Assembly (NCBI GenBank): GCA_963693085.1
Contig: OY856411.1
Span: 1,347,401,550-1,347,465,549, forward strand
Origin: Alisma plantago-aquatica
Lineage: Eukaryota; Streptophyta; Magnoliopsida; Alismatales; Alismataceae
Length of the DNA: 64,000 bases
Direction: 5' to 3'
Of this stretch, positions 22,633 through 34,776 are shown one piece after another. The position numbers were made by a program, and so were the translations under genes. The notes below the pieces were generated by a model, which worked only from the letters and a program-made list of their open reading frames with translations, did no database searches and was not told where the DNA came from. Each line of letters opens with the position of its first letter. Within the stretch, counting starts at the first letter, position 1.

Positions 22633-22633
22633 C

Positions 22634-24811
22634 TGTTGGGTTTTAGGGGAGGCAGAGAAGGCAGCGGAAACAAAAATTTTCTCCCCCAAACCCAGAACAA
22701 GGAAACACGTCAACGTCTATACAATAGGAAAGGATGGTTTGTGGAATCATACCTTGTCCCGAGGCTTTCTCGGTGACAATACCTCGCGCCTTGCACGGTC
22801 TTCACCTCCAATCTTGGACGGTGTCTGTGCAGCTCCTGGTCACACCGGGACTGACAGGATTGAAGGTTGTCCTCCTAGCGGCAAAAACCTCCCGCCTATG
22901 TAGTAGTCCACATGGACCACCTGGAACTCCAATCTCCTTGTCCCACAAGAAATTGGAAGGAGTCGCACCCTCCTGTCAACGTACTAGTCGCCAACACACT
23001 CTCCTGCTACCAGTAGCAACTGCAGTTGTCTTTCCCTTGTTGTGCCTCCCTTATCGGGTAGCACTTGCTCGGGCTCTCTCGGTTACCAAAACCAGAGAGA
23101 CTGAAAACTTTGCAGAGCAACTGGTTTGCACTAAGTTGTACTTTGAGAAGCCCCCAATACCCCTATATATAGGAGGACCATGGGATAGGGTTCTCCATCC
23201 CGGGCAATGCGGGACTAAAAGTAGGAGTAGAAGGGTTCGAGATTTTCCACAAAACAACCAACTCACAACCTGAACCGATCGTTTCACAACTGAAACAGTT
23301 AGTTGGGGACCTGAACCGGTCAGTTGACACCTCAACCGATCGGTTGGGACACCTCAACCGGTCGGTTTGTGGTCCTGATCAGTTCCCGATTGACTTTCCT
23401 TCTTTTGTTTCTAATTGGTATCAAATGCCAATCCTTGTTCCAATCATAATTGGGCAAGTGAAACGAAAGAAAAATTCTCACCAATCCTGCTTTCCCAACT
23501 TGCTCGGTTGCAACAGTTGAACTGATCGTTTCAACACTTGAAGAGATTGTTTCACCCTGTCCTTGAGCCGATCGACTCACCAAGTTGAGTCGGTCGGTTC
23601 ATCTCATGAGCTGATCGGTTGGGAGTACAAATTGTGTAGAATTAGTCAATTGCACTTTCAATCAATTCGATACTCTAATCAATCAGTCCAACACCTTGAA
23701 CACTATGATTTTGAGCTATCAATCAATTGAGTGTTTAATTGAACTACTAAACTCCTTTAGTAATCAATCTAAACATTGTTTGTGGACAAAACTCCTCTTC
23801 CAAGTTAAATCCTATGTGTGTGACCCTGCATGTCCATTTCACGTTGGAAGTGAAAGTCCATAACACTTATGACTTCACAAGCAAAGAGTGGTGCCTAGTC
23901 ACACATCAGTACTACCCAAGTGAAAAAGAAAGTTGGAGAACAACTTTCAATCCTACAATCCGTGAATGGTGTTACAACGAATGTATAATTACTTTGTCAC
24001 TGATATCCCGAATGAACTCGAGGCATGGAACAGTCATCCTGTCAACGTTCATTCACTTTCTTGATCTCAGAGCAGATTGGAAGAGATATGTATGACATCA
24101 ATCTCACATACTAATTCACACATGCGTGCAGACACCTATTTCAATCCTACTCATCAAGTGGCCTTGGATATCAAACTCCCTCAGGAGGGACAAATCCCAT
24201 ATCTATCACTCACCCCTCAAAAGCCGCATGGGTCAAAGCCACCCAATCATCACCTTTATAACAACCCATGTTTTAGGACCGCGTTTGATGATGTTAAAGT
24301 GTGCCCAACGACATGTGTTGAGTGTAGTGATTTCAGGTCAAAGAATCACACTCACCACCATCACTGTGAGTACTGACTGTGACTACCATGTCAAAGTTCC
24401 ATGTGTCAAACTCACGGTGGGTCTGTCCGGTACACTTGTTCTCTAACAAGTACCTATGTGTTTGGTTTGATATCTATATATCATGACTAATGAGATTCTG
24501 TCATCAACCAACACCACAATCTAGTCTTGTGTGTCATTGTTGTCTATTTACCTTCCACAATGACATCCGACTAGGGACATAACAAGAATGTACAAACTCT
24601 TAGCATCTGTATGATCTCATCGTTCAGGTCCTCAACCTGAAAGCATACGTCATTGAGTACTGTCATTCTCTAGACATTCAATATGTTCTATCACTATCTC
24701 ATATGACTGAACCAGAAAGAATTGGAAGCTTGCCTTTGATGTTTATCAAATCAATCTTAGTGTATCCCACCAATCATCCCATGATTAGCTCTTAGGGCAC
24801 ACATACCAACA
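22634..24811 (-). repeat. Copia-2 5' LTR (2178 bp)
   Basis: The right LTR, adjoining the primer binding site. TATA box at 23164-23171 (minus). The same palindrome array lies at 23270-23625. Long ORFs here (such as 22734-23273) are LTR sequence. Confidence 0.88.
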
Positions 24812-24816
24812 CTAGT

Positions 24817-27800
24817 CGCCACATCAGTGGAAACAGAGATGCCTTTGTGACCTACACTGAAGTAGGACAGGAGGAACATTGGGTTGTCATGGGTAACTCA
24901 ACTGCTTCTCCTGTGACTGGAAAGGGCAATGAAATGATCAAGATGACTTCTAGAAAAATTCTACTGATCAAAGATGTGTTGTTTGTCCCATATATCTGTG
25001 TTAATTTAATTTATGTTTCTCAACTTGTTAAGTTTGGGGTGAAAGTGTCCTTTGAATCAATCAAGGTCATTCTCACCAAGTCTGGGGACTACTTAGGCAT
25101 GGGTTACTGCTCAAATGGTCTCTTTCTGCTGAATGTACCAAACTCTTCTGCTAATGAAATAAGTCCTTAGGGCTTATATCGTTGATTCCTTTGATGTATG
25201 GCACAGTAGATTAGGACATGTTAATTTTAAATATTTACAACACATGAAATACTTAGGTTTACTAAAGGATATTGATGGTGTTGTTAATTTAAATAATAAA
25301 TGTCAAATATGTGCTGAAACTAAATCTACCAAGAAACCGTGTCCTCAAATTTCACATAGAAATTCTGAATTGCTCGATTTAATTCACACTGATCTTGGAG
25401 ATTTAAAAGAAAATCTATCTAGAGGTGGGAAACGTTTCTACATTATTTTTGTAGATGATTTCTCACGATATATAAAATTATATTTACTACATTCAAAGGA
25501 TGAAGCCTTTGGAATGTTTGTTAATTATAAAACAGAAGTAGAAAATCAACTCAATAAGAAAATAAAATGTCTTCGCTCAGATAGGGGTGGTGAATATGAT
25601 TGTTCTCCTTTTAATGAATTTTGTGTGAATCATGATATTATACATGAATACACACCTCCATATTCGCCTCAATCAAATGGTATTACTGAACGTAAAAATA
25701 TAACTCTAAAGGAGATGATGAATTCTATTTTAATCAATTCAGGAGCACCCAACAACTTGTGGGCGGAAGCGATTTTGTCATATTGTTTTCTTCAAAATCG
25801 CATTCCTTGTAGGAAGACAAATAAGACACCATATGAATTATGGAAATGGTATCCTCCTAATTTGAAATACCTCAAAGTGTAGGGGTGTCTAGCTAAAGTA
25901 TTATTAAGTGAGCCTAAAAAACAAAAATTGGGATCTAGAACCCTAGATGGTGTTTTTATAGGTTATGCTCAGAATAGTGCTGCATATAGATTCTTGGTTA
26001 TTATAAGTGGCAACAATGTTGTAGAACCTAATACAATTGTTGAATCTAAAAATGCTGAATTTTTTGAGCATATTTTTCCTATGAAAACTCCCTTAGAAAA
26101 CTTAGCTAATCCTTCAAATGAAATTTTAGAGAATATCCCAAGTACATCCAATTCTAATGATGTTTTAGAATCGGATGATATAGAACCTAGAAGATCCACT
26201 AGGATGAGGAAGGAAAAGAATCTTGGTGATGATTTCTATTCCTTTATAGTGGATAATGACCCTCAATCTTACAATGAAGCTATTAATTCAACTGATTCCT
26301 CTTTATGGAAGGAAGCAATTAATAGTGAGATTGAATCTATATTATCTAATCATACATGGGAACTAGTGGAACTTCCACCAGGTATTAAACCCATAGGGTG
26401 TAAATGGATATTTAAAAGAAAATTGAAAATATATGGGATTGTAGATAAATACAAAGCTCGTTTAGTTTCCAAGGGATATAAACAACAAAAGGATATTGAC
26501 TATTTTGATACCTTTGCTCCTGTTACTAGAATCTCTTCAATCATGATTTTAATTGCTTTGGCATCTATTATGAAATTAATTATACACCAAATGGATGTTA
26601 AAACTACTTTCTTGAATGGAGATTTAGATGAGGAAATTTATATGGATCAACCCGAAGGGTATGTAGTTTCGGGAAAAGAAAATATGGTATGCAAACTAAT
26701 CAAATCTCTCTAAGGGTTGAAACAAGCACCTAAACAGTGGCATGAGAAATTTGATAAGGTCGTTGTATCATATGGATTCCATATAAATGAAGGAGACAAA
26801 TGTATATATTCCAAAGTCAATGACCAAGATTGTGTTATAATATGTCTCTATGTAGATGACATGCTTATTTTTGGTACTAATATTAATATAATAAATAGTA
26901 CATAAGGCTTCTTGGCTTCTAATTTTGACATGAAAGATATGGGAGAGGCTGATATAATTTTAGGAATTAAACTTCTTAAAAATGATGATTGCATCATGCT
27001 ATCCCAAGAACACTATGTTGAGAAAATTCTCAATAAGTTTTCAATGTTTGATTGTAAGCCGTTAAGTACACCTTTTAATCCTAATTGCAATCTCAAGAAA
27101 AATAAAAGTAATAGTGTTCAACAAGTCAAATATGCACAAGTAATTGGAAGCCTGATGTACTTAATGAATTGTACTCGTCCAGATCTAGCATATGCAGTAG
27201 GGAGATTAAGTAGATATACTCAAAATCCTAATAAGGATCATTGGGATGCTCTACGTAGGGTTTTAAGATACCTTAAAGGCACAATTAATCATGGATTGAT
27301 TTTTTGTGGATCTCCAACTGTGCTAGAAGGATTTTGTGATGCCAATTGGATTTCGAATTCAGATGAATTGAAATCTACAAGTGGCTACATATTCACTATG
27401 GGTGGAGGTGTTGTGTCTTGGAAATCTTCCAAGCAAACTTGTATAGCTCGTTCCACTATGGAATCTAAGTTTATTTCCTTAGAAAGGCTGGAACTGCAGC
27501 TGAATGGCTAAGACATGTTCTAATGGATCTTCCCATTTGGGAGAAACCTTCTCCACCAGTGTTTATACACTGTGATAATCAAGCTGCCATAGCAAGAGCT
27601 AAAAACAAAGTTTACAATGGGAAGAGTAGACATATTCATCTACGTCACAATATTGTGAGGCAACTTGTATGTAATAGCATAATCTCTATGGATTATGTAA
27701 AGTTGGAATTAAATTTAGTCGATCCTCTGACAAAGCCATTAAGTCAAAGACTAGTGAGCGATACATCGAGGAGAATGGGATTATGCCCTTACCAAATGTC

Positions 27801-27834
27801 GAAGTGGTGGATATCCAACCTTCATGAACGGTGA
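24817..27834 (+). pseudogene. Copia-1 pol: rest of protease, integrase, reverse transcriptase, RNase H
   Basis: After the second CTAGT (24812-24816) the protease continues to about 25165. A frameshift there leads into the integrase zinc domain (WHSRLGH ... CQICAETK), then the core: IHTDLGD, LRSDRGGEY (Asp at 25580-25582) and NGITERKN (Glu at 25688-25690), spaced 36 codons as in DD35E enzymes. Reverse transcriptase follows (YKARLVSKGY, MDVKTTFLNGDL, YVDD at 26849-26860), then RNase H (FCDANW, HCDNQAAI). Lesions: TAG at 25880 (expected Trp), TAA at 26711 (expected Tyr), TAA at about 26903, and a frameshift near 27485. All catalytic motifs remain readable, so decay is moderate. It ends at 27834, 0.5 kb before the 3' LTR. 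Confidence 0.88.
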
Positions 27835-28355
27835 TCCCGGGAAGAAGGTTCAATGGGAAAATCGAAGTCACTGGATGACTCAATGTGTTGTAATAAATGT
27901 ATCTCATTCTTATGATGTAAACAATAATTTGCAATGATTCAGTTGAATATATTTCTTAATGGATTTCATAGACATTAATGGTGATGTATATACTGCAATA
28001 TATGCTTGATGAAAGTCCAACTATATGAGTGTGGAGTGGGGCCACTCCTGTTGAGATTTGGGTAGATCTCTAGAGCATTCATGAATTTTCCCAGTAGGCG
28101 CATGGCCTAAAGGCGCCAATCCATAAGAAAGGTAATTGATTTTATAAATGTCATGTGAGTAATGTACCACTAATCAGATAAAGGAGGAATTAGTTCAAGA
28201 ACATAGTTCCACTAATCTTCTACAGATTAGGTACATCTACTCTATGCTTTAGTTCAAAGAACACAGTTCTACCAAAGCTTATACATGTCATTTGTTTAAG
28301 TTCTTCCAGTGGTCAACTTGGTTTTTATGTTGTTTGTTTTGAAATAGTGGGGGAT
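27835..28355 (+). other. Copia-1 3' untranslated region and polypurine tract
   Basis: No ORF. It ends with GAAATAGTGGGGGAT directly before the LTR, the plus-strand primer for reverse transcription. Confidence 0.7.
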
Positions 28356-28893
28356 TGTTATACTTCTTTACTGTATTTCAAACCAAAAGGCAAAAGGTTT
28401 AGTCCCATATTGCTTGTGTTGGAGACTTCCATCCTCCTTATATATGGACCCTTGTCCATAATACAATTGAGGAATGAAAGGGAATAGGCCCTACGCACGC
28501 GCATGGTGGGCCTTGCCAATGGGGTTTGGGCATGCCTGGTCTAGAAACCCTTTAATCGGGTGCAACGGTGCACGTCGCATCCCGCGCACAGGGGTGCAAA
28601 TCCGGCCTCCCGGAGCCCCTTGTGCGGGTGCGGCCCCAGCTTGGTTTTGCCCTTCGGTTCACTGAACTATTTTTTAACCTGGGTCGTTGCAATGCATCTG
28701 TTTGTTTGGAAGTTCCAAAATGTTGTTGGATCCTGGGAGAGTAGCCGCGCAGGAGACTTCGCACAGACGCTCGCCGTCGAGTACCACAGAAATACTCTTA
28801 AGGACAGTGCTCTCTGCACGCCTCAACGTATCTCTGGTAAAAGTTTTACTGTTTACGGATTTCATCGCGGTTAGTATCCAATTACGAACTACA
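28356..28893 (+). repeat. Copia-1 3' LTR (538 bp), with a 198-bp deletion
   Basis: TGTTATACTTCTTTACTG...CGAACTACA, right after the polypurine tract. Compared with the 5' LTR, the sequence between two CCAAAC copies is gone. Confidence 0.88.
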
Positions 28894-28898
28894 TATCT

Positions 28899-29422
28899 AA
28901 CCAATGCAATTGATTGTCCATTTTCAGCCTAAGTTATTCTAGATAACGACATATCCGACTATAACCGTGCTTCCAGCATTTTTCCGCTGTACACGGGTTT
29001 GTACCGAACCGTAGGATGGGCATCTAAGGGCTATGCTCTCATCCCCTACCTCTCGCATATGGCAAGTTGGGGTAAATAGAAACCCAACGTCCTACTAACT
29101 CTTTTTCTCTAATTTTCTTACGATAATGACCAATATTTTGGAAACTACAAGTCCCATTGAACTCAGGATGAGATTTTGGTTGTTTTAAACCCTAATAGCA
29201 ACCTCGATTCTCTGATTTCACGAATCACCCTTTTCTCCCCTTTCGTCTTCCTCCAGCGCGAGCGGCAGAAGAAACCCACGTTATCATTATGATGAGAAGC
29301 GATCACTGAAGCAATCCTTGGACCTGGGAGACCGTATTCCATTTTCAGTTTGGGCCAAGATCGCCTGAGGCATTATCACAACAGAGCACTTCTCCGCCAG
29401 CAACAACGATCCCCCACACAAT
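28899..29422 (+). repeat. Gypsy-2 5' LTR, segment 2
   Basis: After the TATCT duplication (28894-28898) the sequence AACCAATGCAATTGATTG continues the LTR, matching 37594 onward. It runs to ...CCCCCACACAAT at 29422, where Copia-3 starts. Confidence 0.85.
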
Positions 29423-30028
29423 TTTTGGGATTAGGAATATAGTCCAGCCCATGTCTTAGTGGGATTTAGACTTGGGAGGGTTGGTTTGTGCTACCAATCC
29501 TAATAGGAGTCAAATCTTGAATAGTAGGAATATGACTTCCTATGTGCAACATGCGGTTGGACTAGGATTCGAACTAGGACTAGAATTCCTGGTTGCAATC
29601 ACATGCATGGAGGCCTATAAATAGAGGCCCCTGGGGAGGCTTTTGGATTATCCACCGGTTGTGGTGTGAGTTCTCCAGTTGCTTGTTGGTGCCTTCTGTG
29701 GTAGAGGGTGCCAAAGAATAAGAACAACTGGTAGAGAAGCTCTCTTGGTTTATAAGAGAGGGCCAGCGACTTTGCCTTGAAGCAAAGTAGCGGTTGGCGG
29801 TTGCTACCCGGATTTAGGGGTAATTAAATCTGGGAGGTGTGAGATGTAATTTTATTACATAGTGCTTATTAGCGGGATTGCCCCGTGGTTTTTCTCTCCT
29901 TATTGAGGGGAGAGTTTTCCACGTTAAATCTGGTGTTTTTCTTCTTTGGGTTTTATACGCCTGTTGGTAGCGCTTCCGTGACAACTTTTCATCACATCCG
30001 GGACTGTATCGGTACAACATCCCCAACA
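29423..30028 (+). repeat. Copia-3 5' LTR (606 bp)
   Basis: It begins TTTTGGGATTAGG (the 3' copy has TGTTGGG, so the terminal TG is mutated here) and ends CCCCAACA. TATA box TATAAATA at 29616-29623. Confidence 0.93.
29616..29623 (+). promoter_or_regulatory. Copia-3 LTR TATA box
   Basis: TATAAATA, followed by GAGGCCCCTGGGG; repeated in the 3' LTR at 34358-34365. Confidence 0.75.
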
Positions 30029-30030
30029 AG

Positions 30031-30042
30031 TGGTATCAGAGC
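30031..30042 (+). other. Copia-3 primer binding site
   Basis: TGGTATCAGAGC, two bases after the 5' LTR; complementary to initiator tRNA-Met. Confidence 0.92.
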
Positions 30043-30064
30043 GAGGTTGCAGATACAAGTCCAG

Positions 30065-30925
30065 ATGGGGAAAGATGAAGATGCGACGATGATAAAGTTG
30101 ACAAGCACAAATTGGCAGATTTGGAAACCCAAGATGGAGGATATTCTCTATTGCAAAGATATATACGATCTGATAGAGGGACAAAAGCCAGAGACTACAT
30201 CTGATGCAGATTGGAAGAAGCTAAACAGGAAAACCGTCAGAACAGTGCGGAAGTGGCTCGACATCTCCGTATTCCATCACGTCTCAGAAGAGACCAATGC
30301 CAAAGATCTATGGGAAAAGCTCAAGAAGTTATATGAGCGGAAGACTACCACAAATAAAGCTTTCTTGATCCGAAAGTTGGTGAACCTCAAGTACCGGGAT
30401 GGTACAAACATCGCCGAGCATATGAATGAATTCCAAAGCCTTGTAAATAAGTTAGGGTCCATGAAGATGGTTCTTGATGATGAACTTCAGGCTCTACTTT
30501 TTCTAGGATCGCTACCGGACAGTTGGGAGACACTCGTAGTGACAGTCAGCAATTCTGCACAGGAGGGCAAGTTGACACTTGACCAGGTGAAGAGTAGTGT
30601 ACTGAATGAAGAGATTCGACGACGAGCCTCAGGCGACAGTGGATCAGAGGTGCACTTCACAGAGGGCAGAGGCGTTGATAGAGCAAGAGACCGTGGTAGA
30701 TCTAAGAGCCGCGGTGAATCCCAAGACCGTGAGAAGTCTCGTGGTAGATCCAAGTCAAAGAATGGTAGAGGGTGCTTCCATTGCGGCAAGCCAGGTCACT
30801 TCAAAAGAGATTGCAAGATTTGGAAAAAGAAACATGGGTCTGAAGCCAAAGACAGAAAGATGACGACAAGAATACTACAGCGACGATCTCAGATGATAGG
30901 TGCGATGATGACGATGTGGTCTTAA
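30065..30925 (+). pseudogene. Copia-3 gag
   Basis: The ATG at 30065 opens MGKDEDATMIKLTSTNW; the frame is also open upstream to 29885, but that lies in the LTR and before the primer site. The UBN2-type middle (NAKDLWEKLKKLYERKT, LVNLKYRDG, LGSLPDSWETLV) is intact. An Arg/Ser-rich stretch and zinc knuckle CFHCGKPGHFKRDC (30775-30816) follow. A one-base frameshift near 30860-30880 changes the last 20 or so codons. The true frame (an acidic D-D-D-D-V-V block) continues into pol but meets TAG at 30937-30939. Confidence 0.9.
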
Positions 30926-30939
30926 CAGTCCAAGAATAG

Positions 30940-33900
30940 TGTTTGCATGCTGATGAGGATGATTCTGAGTGGGTGGTGGATACTGCAGCTTCTTATCATG
31001 CTTCACCAAGTAAGGAGTTCTTCACTTCATACAGGAGGGGAGACTTTGGGAGGGTGAACATGGGAAATTTCAGCTTCTCTAGAATTGTCGGGATTGGTGA
31101 CATTTGTGTTCAGACAAGTGTTGGTTGCACGCTCACGCTGAAGGATGTTCGTCACGTTCCAGATTTGCAGCTGAGTTTGATCTCTGGTTCTTTCTTTGAT
31201 AGAGAAGGTTGTCATCTTGATTTTGGTGGCGGCAAATGCAAGATCACCAAGGGGGATTTGGTTATTGTACGTGGCAAACTGTCTCGCACATTATACAAGA
31301 CCAAGCTCAAAGTACTTAGAGACGGCAGTTTACATGCAGTTGAGGATAACGAGACAGATCTATGGCACAAACGGTTAGGACACATGAGTGAGAAGGGCTT
31401 GAATCTTCTATCCAAGAAGAGGTTGATTCCTTGTGGCAAGGATAGTGGTCTCAGTTCATGTGATGCATGTCAGACAGGAAAGAAATGACGAGTTTCTTTC
31501 AAGACAAGGTCTGCGGTGAAGTCAAAGCTTCTACAGTTGGTTCATTTGGATGTCTGCGGTCCATTTGAGATGGCTTCACTGGGAGGCAATAAGTATTTTA
31601 TCACATTCATTGATGATGCATCTAGGAAGGTGTGGGTCTACTTGCTGAAGACCAAGGATCAGGTTTTTCAATGTTTCCAAAAGTTCCATGCCATGGTAGA
31701 GCGGGAGACCGGTGAAAAATTAAAGTGTCTCCGTACAAACAATGGAGGAGAGTACACCTCCAGGGAGTTCCAGGCGTACTGCACGCAGCATGGCCTACGA
31801 CATGAGAGGACAGAGCCCGGCACACCACAACACAATGGTACAGCTGAAAGGATGAACCATACTATTGTCGAGAAAGTCAGATGCATGTTGAAGACTGCAA
31901 AGTTGCCAAAGACATTTTGGGGTGAGGCAGTGAGAACTTCCTGCTATCTGATAAATCGATCTCCATCAGTTCCTTTGGGGTTTGATATACCTGAGCATGT
32001 ATGGACAGGTAAGGATGCATCCTACTCACATCTCCGAGTATTTGGATGCAAGGCATATGCTCATGTTCCCAAGGAAAAGAGGCAAAAGCTGGATGATAAA
32101 GCGGTGTCATGTATCTTTCTTGGCTATGGAGATCAACAGTTTGGGTATAGGTTATGGGATCCAGTGAAAAAGACCATGACCAGACACAGAGATGTGACTT
32201 TCTGTGAGAGTCAGACAGTGACAGAGCCTAAGGTTGATGATGCAGAGGCTGCGGGATCAGGTGACAGTTCTTCAGACGATGAGTATGAGGATGATTCAGC
32301 TTCTTCACAGGTGCAGTCTTCTGATGATGAAGAAGAACAACATAATCACCATGAGCAGCAGAGTGATAGCACATCAAGTGGTCCAGTTCCAGACGCACAG
32401 ACGAGTGATTCAACTTCACAGGAAGAGACTTCTGGGTAGGGGGAGCAGGATCAGGACCAGGCAGAGTCCTCAGAGCAGCAGCTGAGGAGGTCTGACAGAG
32501 TACGTCATCCTTCATCCAGATATCCGGCATCTCAGTATATCTTGCTTACTGATCAGGGGGAGCCAGAGACTTTTCAAGAGGCACAAACTCATAGAGACAG
32601 AGTACAGTGGCATCAGGCGATGCAGGAGGAGATGAATTCTTTGTAGAATAATGACACCTATGAGATTGTGGCACTTCCCAAGGGTCGGAGAGCACTAAAG
32701 AACAAGTGGGTCTATAGGATGAAGAATGACGGCACTGGTAGTGATATTAGATACAAAGCCAGACTTGGTGTCAAGGGCTTTGGTCAAAGACCAGGAGTGG
32801 ATTTTGATGAGATATTTTCTCCGGTTGTAAAGATGAGTTCTATCAGATTGGTTCTAGGCTTGGTTGCTAGTCTAGATCTGGAGCTTGAGCAGATGGATGT
32901 GAAGACAACTTTCCTTCACGGTGACCTTACAGAGGAGATCTACATGGAGCAGCCAGAAGGTTTTAAAGTCAAGGGGAAAAACCACTTAGTCTATAAATTA
33001 AAGAAGAGTTTGTACGGGTTGAAACAGGCTCCTAGACAGTGGTACAAGAAGTTTGATTCTTTCATGCAGAGTCACGAGTACCAGAAGACAAGTGCAGATC
33101 CATGTGTCTACATCAGGAGGTTTCCCAATGACAGGTTCATTATTCTACTACTCTATGTGGATGACATGTTGATAGTGGGTCAGGATCTCAGTTTGATCAG
33201 AAAATTGAAGACAGAGCTTTCCAAAGCCTTTGAGATGAAGGATTTGGGACCATCACGATAGATTTTGGGGATGCAGATCACACGTGACAGGACACAGCGC
33301 AAGTTGTGATTGTCACAATAGAGTTATGTTGAACAGGTACTTGAGCGGTTTAACATGGGCAAAGCCAAAGTCGTGGGGACTCCACTTTCAGGTCACTTCA
33401 AGCTGAGTAAGAAGTCATGCCCATCTACTGATGAGGAAAAGGAGGAGATGACAAGGATTCCCTATTCTTCTGCTGTAGGGAGTTTGATGTACACAATGGT
33501 GTGTACCCGTCCTGATATTGCTCATGCAGTTGGCATTGTGAGCAGGTTTCTCTCAAATCCTGGAAAAGATCACTGGGAGGCGGTCAAGTGGATCTTCAGA
33601 TACTTACGAGGCACGAGCAACACGTGTTTGATGTTTGGTGGTTCGGAACCAGTTCTAAAGGGCTTCATTGATGCTGACATGGCAGGTGATATAGATCACA
33701 GGAAATCTACTTATGGGTATATCTTCACTTTTGCAGGGGGAGCCATATCTTGGCAGTCCAGGTTGCAGAAGTGTGTTGCACTTTCAACTACAAAGGCAGA
33801 ATACATTGCAGCAGCGGAAGCAGGAAAAGAAATTCTCTGGGTAGTGAGATTTCTAAGGGAGTTGGGGATGATTAAGATTGACCAGACTATTTTCTGTGAT

Positions 33901-34119
33901 AGTCAGAGTGCCATTGACTTGAGCAAGAGCACAATGCATCATGCACGGACAAAGCACATTGATGTGAGATATCACTGGCTTCGTGATGTTATAGAGAAGA
34001 AGTTGTTGACTCTGAAAAAGATCCATACTGAGAAGAATGCTTCTGATATGATGACCAAGGTGGTGACACGAGACAAGCTAGAGCTTTGTAAGAAGCTCTG
34101 CGGTGTACATTCCCAATGA
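30940..34119 (+). pseudogene. Copia-3 pol: protease, integrase, reverse transcriptase, RNase H in one frame with stops
   Basis: Protease: WVVDTAAS, Asp at 30979. Integrase: zinc domain LWHKRLGHMS ... CDACQTGKK, then LDVCGPFEM, LRTNNGGEY and NGTAERMN. The second catalytic Asp is Asn here (31738-31740, AAC); the Glu is at 31846, giving DD35E spacing. Reverse transcriptase: YKARLGVKGF, MDVKTTFLHGDL, YVDD at 33154-33165. RNase H: DADMAGD, CDSQSAID, then the TKHIDVRYHW end. All parts share one frame, stopped at 31486 (TGA), 32437 (TAG), 32644 (TAG), 33259 (TAG), 33307 (TGA) and 33319 (TAG). Several stand where family members have CAG or TGG. Confidence 0.92.
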
Positions 34120-34148
34120 TGATCGCTGAAGACCACATCTCCCTCATG

Positions 34149-34164
34149 GGCTGGAGGGGGAGAT
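34149..34164 (+). other. Copia-3 polypurine tract
   Basis: GGCTGGAGGGGGAGAT directly before the 3' LTR. Confidence 0.85.
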
Positions 34165-34771
34165 TGTTGGGATTAGGAATATAATCCAGCCCATGTCTTA
34201 GTGGGATTTAGACTTGGGAGGGTTGGTTTGTGCTACCAATCCTAATAGGAGTCAAATCTTGAATAGTAGGAATGTGAATTCCTATGTGCAACATGCGGTT
34301 GGACTAGGATTCAAACTAGGACTAGAATTCCTGGTTGCAATCACATGCATGGAGGCCTATAAATAGAGGCCCCTGGGGAGGCTTTTGGATTATGCACCGG
34401 TTTTGGTGTGAGTTCTCCAGTTGCTTGTTGGTGCCTTCTGTGGTAGAGGGTGCCAGAGAACAAGAACAACTGGTAGAGAAGCTCTCTTGGTTTATAAGAG
34501 AGGGCCAGCGACTTTGCCTTGAAGCAAAGTAGCGGTTGGCGGTTGCTACCCGGATTTAGGGGTAATTTAAATCTAGGAGGTGTGAGATGTAATTTTATTA
34601 CATAGTGCTTATTAGCGGGATTGCCCCGTGGTTTTTCTCTCCTTATTGAGGGGAGAGTTTTCCACGTTAAATCTGGTGTTTTTCTTCTTTGGGTTTTATA
34701 CGCTTGTTGGTAGCGCTTCCGTGACAACTTTTCGTCACATCCGGGACTGTATCGGTACAACATCCCCAACA
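34165..34771 (+). repeat. Copia-3 3' LTR (607 bp)
   Basis: TGTTGGGATTAGG...CCCCAACA, about 98% identical to the 5' LTR. ORFs in it are not genes. Confidence 0.93.
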
Positions 34772-34776
34772 ACAAT

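Larger units (their letters stand above)
15780..24811 (-). mobile_element. Copia-2: minus-strand Ty1/copia element with 2.2 kb LTRs
   Basis: CTAGT is duplicated at 15775-15779 and 24812-24816. LTRs are 15780-17976 (3' LTR) and 22634-24811 (5' LTR); on the plus strand they read TGTTGGGTTTTAGGGG...CATACCAACA. A minus-strand primer site adjoins the right LTR. Gag is readable; pol is reduced to decayed sequence. The LTRs differ by several percent by eye, more in the first 300 bp. Confidence 0.9.
14008..28893 (+). mobile_element. Copia-1: Ty1/copia element, split by Copia-2
   Basis: TATCT is duplicated at 14003-14007 and 28894-28898. LTRs are 14008-14746 and 28356-28893. Gag (14772-15656) and pol are in the usual copia order (protease, integrase, reverse transcriptase, RNase H). 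Copia-2 occupies 15780-24811 inside the protease. I see no canonical tRNA-Met primer site after the 5' LTR, where AATCTTAAGAGTATC follows. The polypurine tract GAAATAGTGGGGGAT (28341-28355) is clear. Confidence 0.9.
29423..34771 (+). mobile_element. Copia-3: young Ty1/copia element (Tork/Tnt1-like)
   Basis: ACAAT is duplicated at 29418-29422 and 34772-34776. LTRs of 606 and 607 bp differ by 12 substitutions and one indel (about 2%), so this is the most recent insertion in the nest whose LTRs I could compare in full. Primer site, gag, pol and polypurine tract are all present in the normal order, yet the ORF has a frameshift and seven stops. Confidence 0.93.

Noticed and set aside
22734..23273. 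179-codon ORF in the Copia-2 5' LTR
   Set aside because: It is antisense LTR sequence; the matching frame in the other LTR (15780-16419) is split into shorter ORFs.
29885..30064. Upstream extension of the Copia-3 gag frame
   Set aside because: The first 60 codons would lie in the LTR and across the primer site. The ATG at 30065 fits the family start.
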